Source: Sarcina ventriculi
Lineage (GTDB): Bacteria > Bacillota > Clostridia > Clostridiales > Clostridiaceae
DNA: 64,000 nt
Direction of reading: 5' to 3'
NCBI RefSeq assembly: GCF_900456775.1
Contig: NZ_UAUL01000008.1
Location: 62,001 to 126,000, forward strand
Shown here: positions 8,931-17,941 of the stretch, piece by piece
How the letters are laid out: each line of letters begins with the position of its first letter
Numbering within the stretch: position 1 is the first letter of the stretch
Program-made: the position numbers and the translations under genes
Notes under the pieces: generated by a model
What the model was told of the DNA's origin: nothing
Seen by the model: the letters and a program-made list of their open reading frames with translations, nothing else
The model's database searches: none

Positions 8931-8963
8931 ATATGGATTGTAAAAATAAATCACAATCCATAT
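8931..8963. terminator. Hairpin between convergent genes
   Basis: ATATGGATTGT (8931-8941) pairs perfectly with ACAATCCATAT (8953-8963) over an 11-base loop. There is no strong T run on either strand, so termination would be weak, but it sits exactly between two convergent genes. Confidence 0.5.
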
Positions 8964-8974
8964 AGTGTAAAAAA

Positions 8975-9400
8975 TTATTGCATAGAGTTGTTATTAGTTT
9001 GGCTAGTTATAGAATTTTCATTTTTATTTAATGAAAAGTTGTTGTCACTATGTGTAGCTGTAGGTTGTTGATGTTGGTTTGGCATAGAAGTATTTTTTAT
9101 ATTGTTAGTTATTGAATTATTATATTGATTTTCTTTTGAATTAAAGATTTTTTTTACTTCACTAGTAAAATCTTTAACTCCTTCGGCAGTATTACTACTA
9201 AATTCTTTAATTCCTTCTGTAATATCATGCTTAGCGGCAGAGGCACCGTTTTTTATGTGTGTCATAGCGTTAGCTGTATTATTTTTAATATTTTGAGCTG
9301 AGTTTTGCATTTGATTTTTTATTAACCTAGAGCTATCTTTTATATCTTGTTTCATGTTGTTTAGATTATTTTTTATTTCATTCATATTGTTCTTTTTCAT
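8975..9400 (-). CDS. Hydrophilic helical protein of unknown function
   Basis: The protein of 141 residues starts with a long charged, alanine- and asparagine-rich helical stretch (about 5-95). Repeated patterns of the type xxKNNxxNMK and AxxxIKxGxxxAKxDIxEG recall YtxH or late-embryogenesis-like amphipathic proteins. The C-terminal third is a low-complexity asparagine/glutamine/serine tail. It has no signal peptide or membrane segment. A GTG at 9412 adds four residues but overlaps the ribosome-binding site AGGGGTG; ATG 9400, nine bases downstream of that site, is preferred. A stress or envelope-associated role is only a guess from composition. Confidence 0.6.
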   Translation of the reverse strand: MKKNNMNEIKNNLNNMKQDIKDSSRLIKNQMQNSAQNIKNNTANAMTHIKNGASAAKHDITEGIKEFSSNTAEGVKDFTSEVKKIFNSKENQYNNSITNNIKNTSMPNQHQQPTATHSDNNFSLNKNENSITSQTNNNSMQ

Positions 9401-9575
9401 AATTTTAAACACCCCTAAACTTATATTTTTATTTCAATGCTTATTTAAATAAACTAGAAACATTTGTTAGAAAATATAAAACTTATTTAAGATATTTAAG
9501 CATTGTGTAATAATATTTTGTGTTTATTGTATTTTTATATTCTATGTAGACATAAATTTTAAGAGGTGATAATGG

Positions 9576-10004
9576 ATGTTTTTAGTAAGTGCTTGTCTTT
9601 TAGGGATTAATTGCAAATATAATGGTGGCAATAATAAAAATAAAAAGGTTATAGAATTTTTAAAGAATAAAAAATTTATTATGGTATGCCCTGAGGAATT
9701 AGCTGGTTTAGGCACTCCAAGAATTCCTTGTGAATTAATTCAAAAAGAGAATGGAGATATTGAAATAATAAATAAAGAAGGTAAAAATTTAACAAAAAAA
9801 TTTTTAAATGGTGCTAATGAAGTATTAAAGATAGCAAAAAGTAATAATGTAAAAAAGGCTATTTTAAAAGCAAAAAGTCCTTCTTGTGGAAATGGTTTAA
9901 TATATGATGGTTCCTTTACATCTACGTTAGTAGTAGGGGATGGTATAACTACTAAACTTTTAAAAGAAAATAATATAGAAGTGTTTACAGAAGATGAAAT
10001 TTAA
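9576..10004 (+). CDS. DUF523 protein, thiouracil-desulfidase (TudS)-like
   Basis: The 142-residue protein matches DUF523 from end to end. It has VSACLLGINCKYNGG at the start (C7, C13), a VCPEELAGLGTPRIPCE segment, and AKSPSCGNG in the C-terminal half. Members of this family characterised as TudS carry an oxygen-sensitive [4Fe-4S] cluster on three cysteines and remove sulfur from thiouracil. The conserved cysteines are present here, but the substrate of this stand-alone form is not established. ATG 9576 has AGGTG seven bases upstream; an ATG at 9572 is out of frame. It is followed by an unrelated FMN enzyme about 110 bases on, probably a separate unit. Confidence 0.8.
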   Translation: MFLVSACLLGINCKYNGGNNKNKKVIEFLKNKKFIMVCPEELAGLGTPRIPCELIQKENGDIEIINKEGKNLTKKFLNGANEVLKIAKSNNVKKAILKAKSPSCGNGLIYDGSFTSTLVVGDGITTKLLKENNIEVFTEDEI

Positions 10005-10113
10005 GGAATGATTAAAAAGGAAAATTATGAGTTTTATAAATAGAAAAAACTAAAATTATAATTAAATTTGATATAATAAGATTAATATTTAATAGTTTAG
10101 GAGTGGTATTAAA

Positions 10114-11130
10114 ATGAAAGAAGAACAAATAAAAAAAGCAAGAGAATTATATAATGGAACTTGTAGAGTATGCAAAGTTTGTAATGGAGTAGCTTGTGCA
10201 GGTGAGGTTCCAGGAGTTGGTGGAAAAGGAACAGGAGATTCTTTTAAGGAAAATGTGAAGGCATTAAATGATATAAAAATAAATATGAGAGTTATACATA
10301 ACGCTAAAAATCCAAATACTGAAACAGAATTGTTTGGGAAAAAAATGAGTGTACCAATATTTGCAGCTCCAATAACTGCGACATCCCTTAATATGGGAGG
10401 AATAGTTTCAGAGGAGGAATATATAATATCTGTTATTGAAGGATGTTTGGATTGTGGGATTTATCCAATGGTCGGAGATACCGCCATAGATGAATGTTTA
10501 GTTACGAATTTAGAGATATTAAAGCAACATAATGGACAAGGTATAGTATTTATTAAGCCAAGAAAAAATAATGTTATAATTGAAAAGATAAATATGTCCA
10601 AAAAAGTCAATGTTTTTGCTATGGGAATTGATATAGACGGTGCAGGGCTTTTAACTATGGCACTTCATGGGAAAGATGTAGAACCTAAAACTGTTGAAGA
10701 ACTTAAAGAGCTTAAGGCAAGTACTAATGTTCCATTTATATTAAAAGGAATAATGACAGTAGAAGATGCTAAGTTTGCGGTAGAAGCTGGAATGGATGCT
10801 ATTGTTGTGTCAAATCATGGAGGACGTGTTTTAGATCAAACACCTGGAACAGTTGAAGTTTTGCCTAAAATAGCTAGAGAGGTAAAAGGAAAAATTAAGA
10901 TTTTAGTGGATGGAGGAATTAGAAGTGGAGTGGATGTATTAAAATGCTTAGCACTTGGAGCTGATGGCGTTTTAATAGGACGACCTTTTGTAACAGCAGC
11001 ATTTGCAAATGGAAAAGAAGGGGTAAAAGAATATGTAGCCTCACTTCAAAGTGAATTGAAATCAGCTATGATACTTACAGGATGCAATACAATTTCTGAG
11101 ATAGATGAAAAAGTTATATATAAAAAATAG
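10114..11130 (+). CDS. FMN-dependent alpha-hydroxy-acid oxidizing enzyme with N-terminal cysteine cluster
   Basis: The 338-residue protein is a TIM-barrel flavoprotein of the lactate/glycolate oxidase and isopentenyl-diphosphate isomerase type. FMN and catalytic signatures are FAAPITATS near residue 90, the lysine strand FILKGIM, SNHGGRVLDQTPG (active histidine and arginine), and the phosphate-binding VDGGIRSG and ALGADGVLIGRPF. Before the barrel lies an unusual cluster CX2CX2CX4C at C17, C20, C23 and C28 followed by GEVPGVGG, which could bind iron-sulfur or zinc. In a strict anaerobe the hydride acceptor is unlikely to be oxygen. Substrate is unknown. It is monocistronic and closed by a bidirectional terminator. 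Confidence 0.82.
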   Translation: MKEEQIKKARELYNGTCRVCKVCNGVACAGEVPGVGGKGTGDSFKENVKALNDIKINMRVIHNAKNPNTETELFGKKMSVPIFAAPITATSLNMGGIVSEEEYIISVIEGCLDCGIYPMVGDTAIDECLVTNLEILKQHNGQGIVFIKPRKNNVIIEKINMSKKVNVFAMGIDIDGAGLLTMALHGKDVEPKTVEELKELKASTNVPFILKGIMTVEDAKFAVEAGMDAIVVSNHGGRVLDQTPGTVEVLPKIAREVKGKIKILVDGGIRSGVDVLKCLALGADGVLIGRPFVTAAFANGKEGVKEYVASLQSELKSAMILTGCNTISEIDEKVIYKK

Positions 11131-11137
11131 TAAAAAT

Positions 11138-11181
11138 AAAAGATTAATTACAGTCTTATTTTGAGATGTAATTAATCTTTT
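11138..11181. terminator. Bidirectional terminator
   Basis: AAAAGATTAATTACA (11138-11152) pairs perfectly with TGTAATTAATCTTTT (11167-11181), with T-rich sequence on both sides. It serves the FMN enzyme and the convergent phosphatase gene. Confidence 0.85.
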
Positions 11182-11187
11182 TATGTT

Positions 11188-12033
11188 TTATAAATTATTA
11201 TTAGTAGTCCATGTAGAATAAGGAATTTTATAATTATTTTCTTTGTTTTCTTCGACGTATTTATAAAAGTTATTCAAAAATTCAGCACGCTCTTTAAGGT
11301 TTGTTAAATCTGCTCCGCCTTTTTTTATTTGATATTCTAATATTTCTTTTAATGATAAATTATCATCATTATTCATAATTTGATAAAGAACCATAAATTG
11401 GGTTGTTCTACCTATTCCGTGAGCACAATGAAAGTGAATATGTAAATTTTTCGATTTATCTTTTATAAGGCTAACAAAATTATCAACTATTTCTAAAGAT
11501 GGAATACCTTCATCTTTAACAGGAAGTCTTAGATAAGTAGAGTTGGAGTTTGTTATTAAAGTTTCTTCATCAAATACAGTTTTAGATTTTATGATTTTAT
11601 ATATTTCGCCAGTTTTTTTATAGATAGTAACATTAGTGTTGATAGGTACAGAGGATAAGAGGATTTTTTCATTCTTTAAAACATTTGTAGTATTTAATCC
11701 ACAATTTAGAATATCTGAATTGCCAAAGTAACTAAAAGCTAGGTTATTTATAAAGCCATGAGATTCCTGTCTTAAATCCACAAATAAAATATCTTTAGCA
11801 TTAATATCTTTTATTATGTGATTAACTTGTTTAGGGGTAAATTGGGCACTTCCTGATATATTTAAATTTTTTATGTTCCTATAATTAGCAGGTAAACTTT
11901 TTTTAGAATCAGTATCTATTATCTTTAAAGGTTCAGATATATTATTCGTTTTAGCAAATGTAATATTGGAAAAGCAAGAAAAAAATGTTGATATTATTAT
12001 AAAGGTAGATAAGTATTTTAAAAATTTTTTCAT
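11188..12033 (-). CDS. Secreted cysteine-phytase-like (PTP-like) inositol-phosphate phosphatase
   Basis: The 281-residue protein has a signal peptide (basic start, hydrophobic 5-22, likely cleavage after the alanine at 27) and a dual-specificity-phosphatase-like domain. The P-loop HCAHGIGRT (H202, C203, R209) fits HCX5R. A DLRQESHGFINNLAFS segment upstream resembles the region that precedes the general acid in PTP-like phytases such as Selenomonas PhyA. Those enzymes hydrolyse inositol hexakisphosphate with the P-loop cysteine as nucleophile. Secretion suggests release of phosphate from external inositol phosphates, or action on phosphotyrosine or host substrates; activity is inferred. The gene is monocistronic and convergent with the FMN enzyme. 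Confidence 0.82.
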   Translation of the reverse strand: MKKFLKYLSTFIIISTFFSCFSNITFAKTNNISEPLKIIDTDSKKSLPANYRNIKNLNISGSAQFTPKQVNHIIKDINAKDILFVDLRQESHGFINNLAFSYFGNSDILNCGLNTTNVLKNEKILLSSVPINTNVTIYKKTGEIYKIIKSKTVFDEETLITNSNSTYLRLPVKDEGIPSLEIVDNFVSLIKDKSKNLHIHFHCAHGIGRTTQFMVLYQIMNNDDNLSLKEILEYQIKKGGADLTNLKERAEFLNNFYKYVEENKENNYKIPYSTWTTNNNL

Positions 12034-12262
12034 AATATTCTCCTATATAGTTTAGTATTATTGTTAGTTTTTCTTATAATGCTTTTAGATATACAAATTG
12101 TATGATTTATTAAGAATTATTTTATAAATAATATGAATTAAAATATATTTGAGATAGCTAAGAAAAACAATATTATATTTTGTTTTTAATATTTAAATAT
12201 AGAAAAATATAGTTTTATATAGTATTATTGTAAATAAAGATGTGTTTTAGGGGGAGTGAATT

Positions 12263-13684
12263 ATGGTGTATTTAGAAAAATATTTAATTTTTTTGGTACC
12301 AATAATAATTATTATAGCTTTGATTTTAGCTACATGGAAGAAAGCTCCACAGGATAAAGCTATAGTAGTAACTGGGTTAAAGAGAAGGGTTATAAGTGGA
12401 AGAGGAGGAATTGTGATTCCGTTTTTTGAGCAATGCGATAGAATATCATTAGAGAATATGAAAGTTGAAGTTAAAACTCATGAATCATTAGATAAAAATG
12501 GTGTTCCTATTGATACAGATGGTGTTGCAATAATTAAAGTAAAATCAGATACAGAAGGTGTTCTTTCAGCTGTAGAGCAATTTAATACAGGTAGAGAAAA
12601 GGAAACCATAGAAGTGATTAAAGAGACCGTTCAAGATGTTTTAGAAGGAAAGCTTAGAGAGATAGTTTCAAAAATGTCTATTGAGGAAATTTATAAGGAT
12701 AGAGAGATGTTTGCAAATGAGGTAGAGGATGTTGCTAAATCAGATCTTCAAAAAATGGGTCTTGAAATTAAAACATTTACTATTAGAGATATAGATGATA
12801 CAAAGGGATATTTAACAGCACTTGGAGCAAAGCAAATAGCAGAGGTTAAGAAAAATGCACCAATTGCAGAAGCGGAAGCAAGACGTGAAGAGATGGAAAA
12901 AACTGCAGAAGCTAAAAAAAGAGGAACAGAAGCTCAACTTAAAGCAGAAACTGAAATTGCAAGAGCTACTAAAGAAAAAGAATTAAAGATTCAAAGTTAC
13001 AAAGAAGAAGAAAAAAAGGCACAAGCAAAAGCTGATTTCGCTTATGAAGTTGAGAAAAATACTGTTCAAAAACAAGTTATAGAGGCTCTTAAAAATGCGG
13101 AGCTTTTTGAAGAACAAAGGCAAACAGAAATAGCTAAGCAACAAGCAATTAAAAAGGAAAGAGAGCTTGAAGCAAATATTAAAAAAGTTGCAGAAGCAGA
13201 AAAATATAAGGAAGAGCAAGAAGCAGATGCTGACAGATATAAGCTTATAAAACAAGCAGAGGCGGAGGCAGAATCAATAAAGATAAAAGGATTAGCAGAG
13301 GCTGAAGCTATAAGGTTAAAAGGTGAAGCAACAGCAGATGCTATGAAAGCAGAAGCTAGTGCCATGAAAGAAAAGGCTGAAGCATATAAAATGTATGGTG
13401 AGGCAGCTATAGTTCAAATGTTGGCAGATAAGTTGCCTGAGGTTGCAAAATATATTTCAGAACCAATAGGTAAAACTGAAAAAATGATAATTATTGATAA
13501 TGGAGGAGATGGAGGAGCATCAAAGATAACTAAAAATGTTACTAGTATAATATCAGAAATTCCAGAAGTTATAAATTCATTAACTGGAATAGATATGATT
13601 GACATAGTTAAAAATTTGAAAAATAATAATGTGGAAAATAGTATTGATGCAAAGGACAACATAGATTGTAAAGAAGAGATTTAA
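12263..13684 (+). CDS. Flotillin-like membrane scaffold protein
   Basis: The 473-residue protein has one membrane segment (about residues 7-25), an SPFH/prohibitin domain (about 30-190) and a long alanine/glutamate/lysine-rich coiled coil (about 190-385) with the AEAEA-type repeats of flotillins. A glycine-rich break and short acidic tail end it. Bacterial flotillins (FloT/YuaG) assemble functional membrane microdomains and affect membrane fluidity and secretion. The IPFFEQ segment near residue 50 fits the family. ATG 12263 follows GGGGGAGTG. No NfeD-like protein adjoins it, unlike Bacillus where yuaF precedes floT. A strong terminator follows. Confidence 0.9.
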   Translation: MVYLEKYLIFLVPIIIIIALILATWKKAPQDKAIVVTGLKRRVISGRGGIVIPFFEQCDRISLENMKVEVKTHESLDKNGVPIDTDGVAIIKVKSDTEGVLSAVEQFNTGREKETIEVIKETVQDVLEGKLREIVSKMSIEEIYKDREMFANEVEDVAKSDLQKMGLEIKTFTIRDIDDTKGYLTALGAKQIAEVKKNAPIAEAEARREEMEKTAEAKKRGTEAQLKAETEIARATKEKELKIQSYKEEEKKAQAKADFAYEVEKNTVQKQVIEALKNAELFEEQRQTEIAKQQAIKKERELEANIKKVAEAEKYKEEQEADADRYKLIKQAEAEAESIKIKGLAEAEAIRLKGEATADAMKAEASAMKEKAEAYKMYGEAAIVQMLADKLPEVAKYISEPIGKTEKMIIIDNGGDGGASKITKNVTSIISEIPEVINSLTGIDMIDIVKNLKNNNVENSIDAKDNIDCKEEI

Positions 13685-13752
13685 ATAAAATTATAAGATA
13701 ATATAAGTTAGTTAATATTTTAGTATTAGATTAATATATAATTTTAATGAAA

Positions 13753-13798
13753 TATAGGTAAATCTTTAGAAATTCTTTAGATTTACCTATATTTTTTA
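13753..13798 (+). terminator. Terminator of the flotillin gene
   Basis: TATAGGTAAATCT (13753-13765) pairs perfectly with AGATTTACCTATA (13779-13791), followed by seven T with the stem's last base. It lies 70 bases after the flotillin stop codon. Confidence 0.9.
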
Positions 13799-13880
13799 TT
13801 TATTATTAACGATTATTATATTAATAAGAGATATTTAAGAAGGATATTAAAGGGGTGTGATACATTTATTAAGTTTTAAA

Positions 13881-13916
13881 ATTTCAATGTATAACTATAA
13901 CATTGAAATATATTTT
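13881..13916 (+). terminator. Terminator-like hairpin upstream of the two-component system
   Basis: ATTTCAATGT (13881-13890) pairs with ACATTGAAAT (13900-13909), then ATATTTTT. It sits within the 340-base gap before the response regulator. No convincing gene precedes it, so it may be a leader attenuator or the end of an unseen short transcript. Apart from this hairpin and the terminator at 13753 the gap holds only AT-rich sequence. Confidence 0.4.
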
Positions 13917-14024
13917 TAAGCATAAATAGTTAAAAGCATCTACTTCAAACATGTATAAATATGGTATTATATATTATTATGTAATTAAAGGAAATAAAAG
14001 AAAAATAATAATATGGGGGATTAA

Positions 14025-14729
14025 ATGAATAATTATAGTGTTTTAGTAGTTGAAGATGAGAGGGATATAGCAATAGCTTTAGAAGCCTATCTTTTAAACC
14101 AAGGATATAAGGTTTTGCTTGCTCAAAATGGAGTTGAGGGACTTAAGGCGGTTAAGGAAAATGAAATACATTTAGCTATTGTTGATGTTATGATGCCTAA
14201 AATGGATGGAATAACTTTTACAATGAAGCTTAGAGAAGAGTATTATTTTCCTGTTATAATGCTATCTGCAAAATCTGAAGATATTGATAAGATAATGGGG
14301 CTTAATATAGGTGCAGATGATTATATAACTAAACCATTTAAGCCTTTAGAACTTTTAGCAAGGGTAAATTCTCAGCTAAGAAGATACTCAAGGTTTTTAA
14401 ATATGGTTGAAAAAAATCAAAAGAATTCTAAATTACATGTAGTTGGTGGTTTAGAGATTAATGAAGAAACTAAGGAAGTTATTTTAGATGGAGCAAATGT
14501 AAAGGTAACACCTAGTGAATTTAAAATATTATTACTTTTAATGAAAAACATAGGTAGAGTTTTTTCATCAGATGAAATTTATGAGAGAATTTGGGAAGAA
14601 AAGGCTGTTAATACAGATACTATAATGGTTCACATAAGAAATATAAGAGAAAAGATTGAAATAAATCCGAAAAATCCAAAATATTTAAAGGTGGTATGGG
14701 GCGTTGGATACAAAATTGAGAGGCAATGA
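14025..14729 (+). CDS. OmpR/PhoB-family response regulator
   Basis: The 234-residue protein has a receiver domain (about 3-118) with the acidic pair E10-D11, phosphoacceptor D54 in VDVMMPKMDG, the switch serine in LSAKSED and lysine in TKPF. A winged-helix DNA-binding domain follows (about 138-232) with PSEFKILLLLMKNIGRVFS and a C-terminal RNIREKIE...GVGYKIE. It is phosphorylated by the kinase encoded directly downstream, whose reading frame overlaps it by 26 bases, indicating translational coupling. The target promoters and stimulus cannot be read from the sequence. GGGGG lies just before ATG 14025. Confidence 0.94.
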   Translation: MNNYSVLVVEDERDIAIALEAYLLNQGYKVLLAQNGVEGLKAVKENEIHLAIVDVMMPKMDGITFTMKLREEYYFPVIMLSAKSEDIDKIMGLNIGADDYITKPFKPLELLARVNSQLRRYSRFLNMVEKNQKNSKLHVVGGLEINEETKEVILDGANVKVTPSEFKILLLLMKNIGRVFSSDEIYERIWEEKAVNTDTIMVHIRNIREKIEINPKNPKYLKVVWGVGYKIERQ

Positions 14730-16875
14730 TGATAAATTAAGTAAAGATAAAGAAAAAATAATAATAAATTTAGTAGTTTTAATTTTGATAGTTATTATAT
14801 CTGTTGGAATATGTCTTTCTTACAATCTTATAAAAGAGATGGCAAGAAGAGAAAAATCAGAAATAAATATTTTTTCACATTATAATTTTATTCAAATGTT
14901 GGAAGAGGATAGTTATGCGTTATATTATCAATTAGAGAATAAAAAATCAGAAGAGGATAAAACTCCAAGTGATATTTTGCTTAAAAATGATTTGAGCAAT
15001 GAAGGAGAATGGGAAGAGGTAAAGAATGAGGTGAATAGCAATATTTATTCATATGGAAATCGACTTCTAAATGGTATAAATAATATAGAATATTACGCCT
15101 TTCAAAAAACTGTTGATAAAGAGAATGATGAACAGATTAATGTTGTAAATAATAATGATGAATTGCAAATTTTAAATAGTAATGATGAAGATAATGAATT
15201 GTTAAAAAAATTAGATGATGAATATGATTTTTATATAGTTATGAATTATGATTCTCATGGAAATTTAAGTATACCAAAGATTAAAGGTACAGATAAATCT
15301 GAAATTTACTCTAATATTTCAAATTATACAACACATGATGGCGTGGATTATGTAAATTATATTAAGGATACCAATTTTATTTATGCAATAAAGGATATTG
15401 ACAGTACAATAGCAAATTACTATGATTTAGGGAATTATTATCACTATAATTATATAACGATAATATTATGTATTGCATCAATGTTTATAGTGTTTTGTTC
15501 TCTTATAATTCCTTATAAATTTACAAAAAAATTAGTAGGAATTAAGTCAATAGTAAAAATTCCTTTTGAAATATTATTTATAGGATTTACTTGTATAATG
15601 AGCATATTTTATCTGCTAGGCAGTCAATTAGCTGTTAATACTATGCAAGGCGTATTGATTTCTATATTTCAAAATTTTTATGCTAATTATACATTTAATA
15701 GTATAATAATAGGTACGTTTAATATATTATGGTGGATGATAGGTTTTTATATTCTATTTAGTTTTGTAACTTATACCAAATTTATATTCAATACAGGACT
15801 GTTAACCTTTATAAAAGAACATACTATAGCAGTTAAAATATTTGTAGGAGTAAAAAAAATTATAGAATATGTTATTAATAATGTAGATATAAGAGAAAAA
15901 AATACTAAAAAACTTATAATAGTAGTTGTTATAAATGCTATTATTTTAAGCATAATGTCGATGTTTAGGTTCTTTGGTGTTTTTGGAATAATAATATACT
16001 CAATAATAGCATTTAGTTTTGCAAAGAGATATATAGATGATATAAATATTAAATATAATAAGCTTTTAAAATTAACAAATTCCATAGCAGATGGGAATTT
16101 AAGTGTAGAAATAGATGAAGATTTAGGAATTTTGAACCCGTTAAAGGAGCAGGTCGAAAAAATTAAAAAAGGATTTAAAAAGGCAGTAGAAAAAGAAGTT
16201 AAAAGTGAAAAAATGAAGACTGAACTTGTATCTAATGTATCACATGATTTAAAAACACCATTAACATCTATAATTACCTATGTGGATTTGTTAAAGGATA
16301 GTACTTTGGATGAGGAAAAGAAAAAGCAATATTTAGAAACTTTAGATAGAAAATCTCAAAGTTTACAGAATCTAATAGAAGATTTATTTGAAATAAGTAA
16401 AGTAAATAGCGAAAATATAAATTTAAATTTAAGTAAAGTAGATTTAGTTTATCTTATGAAACAAACACTTTTAGAATTAGATTATAAAATAAAAGAAGCA
16501 GATTTAAGGATAAAAACTAGTTTTAATAAAGATAAAATTATATATTCTTTAGATAGTCAAAAAATATTTAGAGTTTTTGAAAATCTAATAATTAATATAA
16601 CTAAATATTCTTTAGAAGGGTCTAGAGTTTATATAGATATTTATGAAAGTGATAAAGATATAGAACTAACTTTAAAAAATATAGCAAAAGAAGAAATAAA
16701 GTTTAATTCTAAAGATATAATGGAGCGATTTGTAAGAGGAGATAAATCAAGAAATGCAGAGGGTACAGGTCTTGGGCTTGCAATAGCAAAGAGTTTTATC
16801 GAAGTTCAAGGTGGAACTTTTAATATAGTGTTAGACGGAGATTTATTTAAAGTTATAATAAAATTTAATAAATAA
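14704..16875 (+). CDS. Sensor histidine kinase, large multi-span type
   Basis: The 723-residue kinase starts with a membrane segment (about 16-37) and an extracytoplasmic acidic sensor region (about 40-245). Several more membrane spans follow (about 250-445), then a HAMP-like linker, a HisKA domain with NVSHDLKTPLTS (phospho-accepting H514) and a HATPase domain ending in GTGLGLAIAKS. It forms a two-component system with the overlapping response regulator. No ATG is in frame before the first membrane segment. TTG 14704 is taken because AAAGGTGG lies nine bases upstream; another TTG at 14716 has no such site. The very large multi-span sensor is like the cell-envelope kinases that cluster with VanS-type or lantibiotic-response systems, but the signal is unknown. 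Confidence 0.9.
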   Translation: MDTKLRGNDDKLSKDKEKIIINLVVLILIVIISVGICLSYNLIKEMARREKSEINIFSHYNFIQMLEEDSYALYYQLENKKSEEDKTPSDILLKNDLSNEGEWEEVKNEVNSNIYSYGNRLLNGINNIEYYAFQKTVDKENDEQINVVNNNDELQILNSNDEDNELLKKLDDEYDFYIVMNYDSHGNLSIPKIKGTDKSEIYSNISNYTTHDGVDYVNYIKDTNFIYAIKDIDSTIANYYDLGNYYHYNYITIILCIASMFIVFCSLIIPYKFTKKLVGIKSIVKIPFEILFIGFTCIMSIFYLLGSQLAVNTMQGVLISIFQNFYANYTFNSIIIGTFNILWWMIGFYILFSFVTYTKFIFNTGLLTFIKEHTIAVKIFVGVKKIIEYVINNVDIREKNTKKLIIVVVINAIILSIMSMFRFFGVFGIIIYSIIAFSFAKRYIDDINIKYNKLLKLTNSIADGNLSVEIDEDLGILNPLKEQVEKIKKGFKKAVEKEVKSEKMKTELVSNVSHDLKTPLTSIITYVDLLKDSTLDEEKKKQYLETLDRKSQSLQNLIEDLFEISKVNSENINLNLSKVDLVYLMKQTLLELDYKIKEADLRIKTSFNKDKIIYSLDSQKIFRVFENLIINITKYSLEGSRVYIDIYESDKDIELTLKNIAKEEIKFNSKDIMERFVRGDKSRNAEGTGLGLAIAKSFIEVQGGTFNIVLDGDLFKVIIKFNK

Positions 16876-16886
16876 TTTTATAAAGT

Positions 16887-16928
16887 AAAAGCTATGTTTT
16901 AATTACGATTATTTAAAGCATAGCTTTT
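16887..16928. terminator. Bidirectional terminator between kinase and nudC
   Basis: AAAAGCTATG (16887-16896) pairs with CATAGCTTTT (16919-16928) around a 22-base loop. T-rich flanks lie on both strands between the convergent genes. Confidence 0.7.
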
Positions 16929-16935
16929 TATAATG

Positions 16936-17775
16936 TTAATCAAATAATTTACCTTCAATATATTTATCTATTATTTTTCTAGCAATAGTAAATTTAGGTG
17001 GTAAAACAGGTAGATTATTTTTATCAAACCAAGCAGCATGAGATATCTCAATACCATCAACATTTATTTCACCACTAGCATATTCAGCTAAAAATCCAAC
17101 CATTAATGAATTAGGAAAAGGCCAAGGTTGGCTATTTAAATATTTTATATTTTTAATTTTTATCCCTATTTCTTCAAAAACTTCACGTCTAACACAATCT
17201 TCTAAAGTTTCGTTAGAATCAACAAATCCTGCTATAAGACTATATCTATTATTATTAAATTTAGAATTGTGAGCTAATAAAAGTTTGTCATTTTTGATAA
17301 CTGCAACAATAATAGCTGGAGAAATTCTTGGGTAGTCAATAAGATTGCATTCTGGACAAATTTTAGCTCTTTCATCATTTTTAAAATATGTTTTAGAACC
17401 ACATCTTCCACAATAATTGCTTTTATTATCCCAATCAAGAATTTGAGATGATTTTCCAGCCATAGAAAAAGAAATATCATCTAAGTAATTACTGGCTTCT
17501 CTAAGGTTTATTTCAATTAAATTATTATTAATAGAAATATTAGAATTTAATTCTCCACAAAAATAAGAATTATTTCCTAAAGAACCTATTGGATATTTTC
17601 TGTTTAGGTAAGGAAGTAAATTTTTTATATCAAAAAAAGTAGTGAATGTTAAGGTGTTATTTTCTAAAGATTTTAAGATAAGTTTATTATCCTTAAATAT
17701 AAACCATATATCGGAAGGATTGTTTTTTTCATTAAACAATATTTGGGGTTTAAATATTTCGTAATTATTTTCCAT
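16936..17775 (-). CDS. nudC: NAD+ diphosphatase / RNA-decapping Nudix hydrolase
   Basis: The 279-residue protein has the NudC layout: a variable N-terminal domain (1-115), a four-cysteine zinc ribbon (CGRCG near 122 and CPEC about 17 residues later) and a Nudix domain. The Nudix box reads GX5EX7REVxEEIGI, here beginning GFVDSNETLEDCVRREVFEE, followed by the NudC-specific SQPWPFPNSLMVGF. NudC cleaves NADH or NAD+ to NMN and AMP and removes NAD caps from RNA. All catalytic glutamates are present. It is transcribed alone, divergent from the zinc-ribbon gene. Confidence 0.95.
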   Translation of the reverse strand: MENNYEIFKPQILFNEKNNPSDIWFIFKDNKLILKSLENNTLTFTTFFDIKNLLPYLNRKYPIGSLGNNSYFCGELNSNISINNNLIEINLREASNYLDDISFSMAGKSSQILDWDNKSNYCGRCGSKTYFKNDERAKICPECNLIDYPRISPAIIVAVIKNDKLLLAHNSKFNNNRYSLIAGFVDSNETLEDCVRREVFEEIGIKIKNIKYLNSQPWPFPNSLMVGFLAEYASGEINVDGIEISHAAWFDKNNLPVLPPKFTIARKIIDKYIEGKLFD

Positions 17776-17941
17776 AAAAGATTATAGCAATTAAAGTAAA
17801 TTGCTAAATGCACCTACCTTTCTATTTATAATATTTATTGTATAATATCTCTTAAAAAATAAAAAGTCTATAACATTAATTACAAGTATTTAAAAAAATA
17901 TGTTGCATATTTTAGGTTGCTATGTTATTCTTAAGAGGCAA

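Noticed and set aside
12983-13662. Several minus-strand frames opposite flotillin
   Set aside because: They are low-complexity Phe/Leu/Ser or Ala/Ser stretches that mirror the Glu/Lys/Ala coiled coil of the real gene, without ribosome-binding sites.
13857-13919. 20-codon frame (GTG start) ending within a terminator-like hairpin before the two-component system
   Set aside because: The GTG is only one or two bases from AAAGGGG, too close for initiation, and no biased codon run typical of a leader peptide is seen; only the hairpin was kept.
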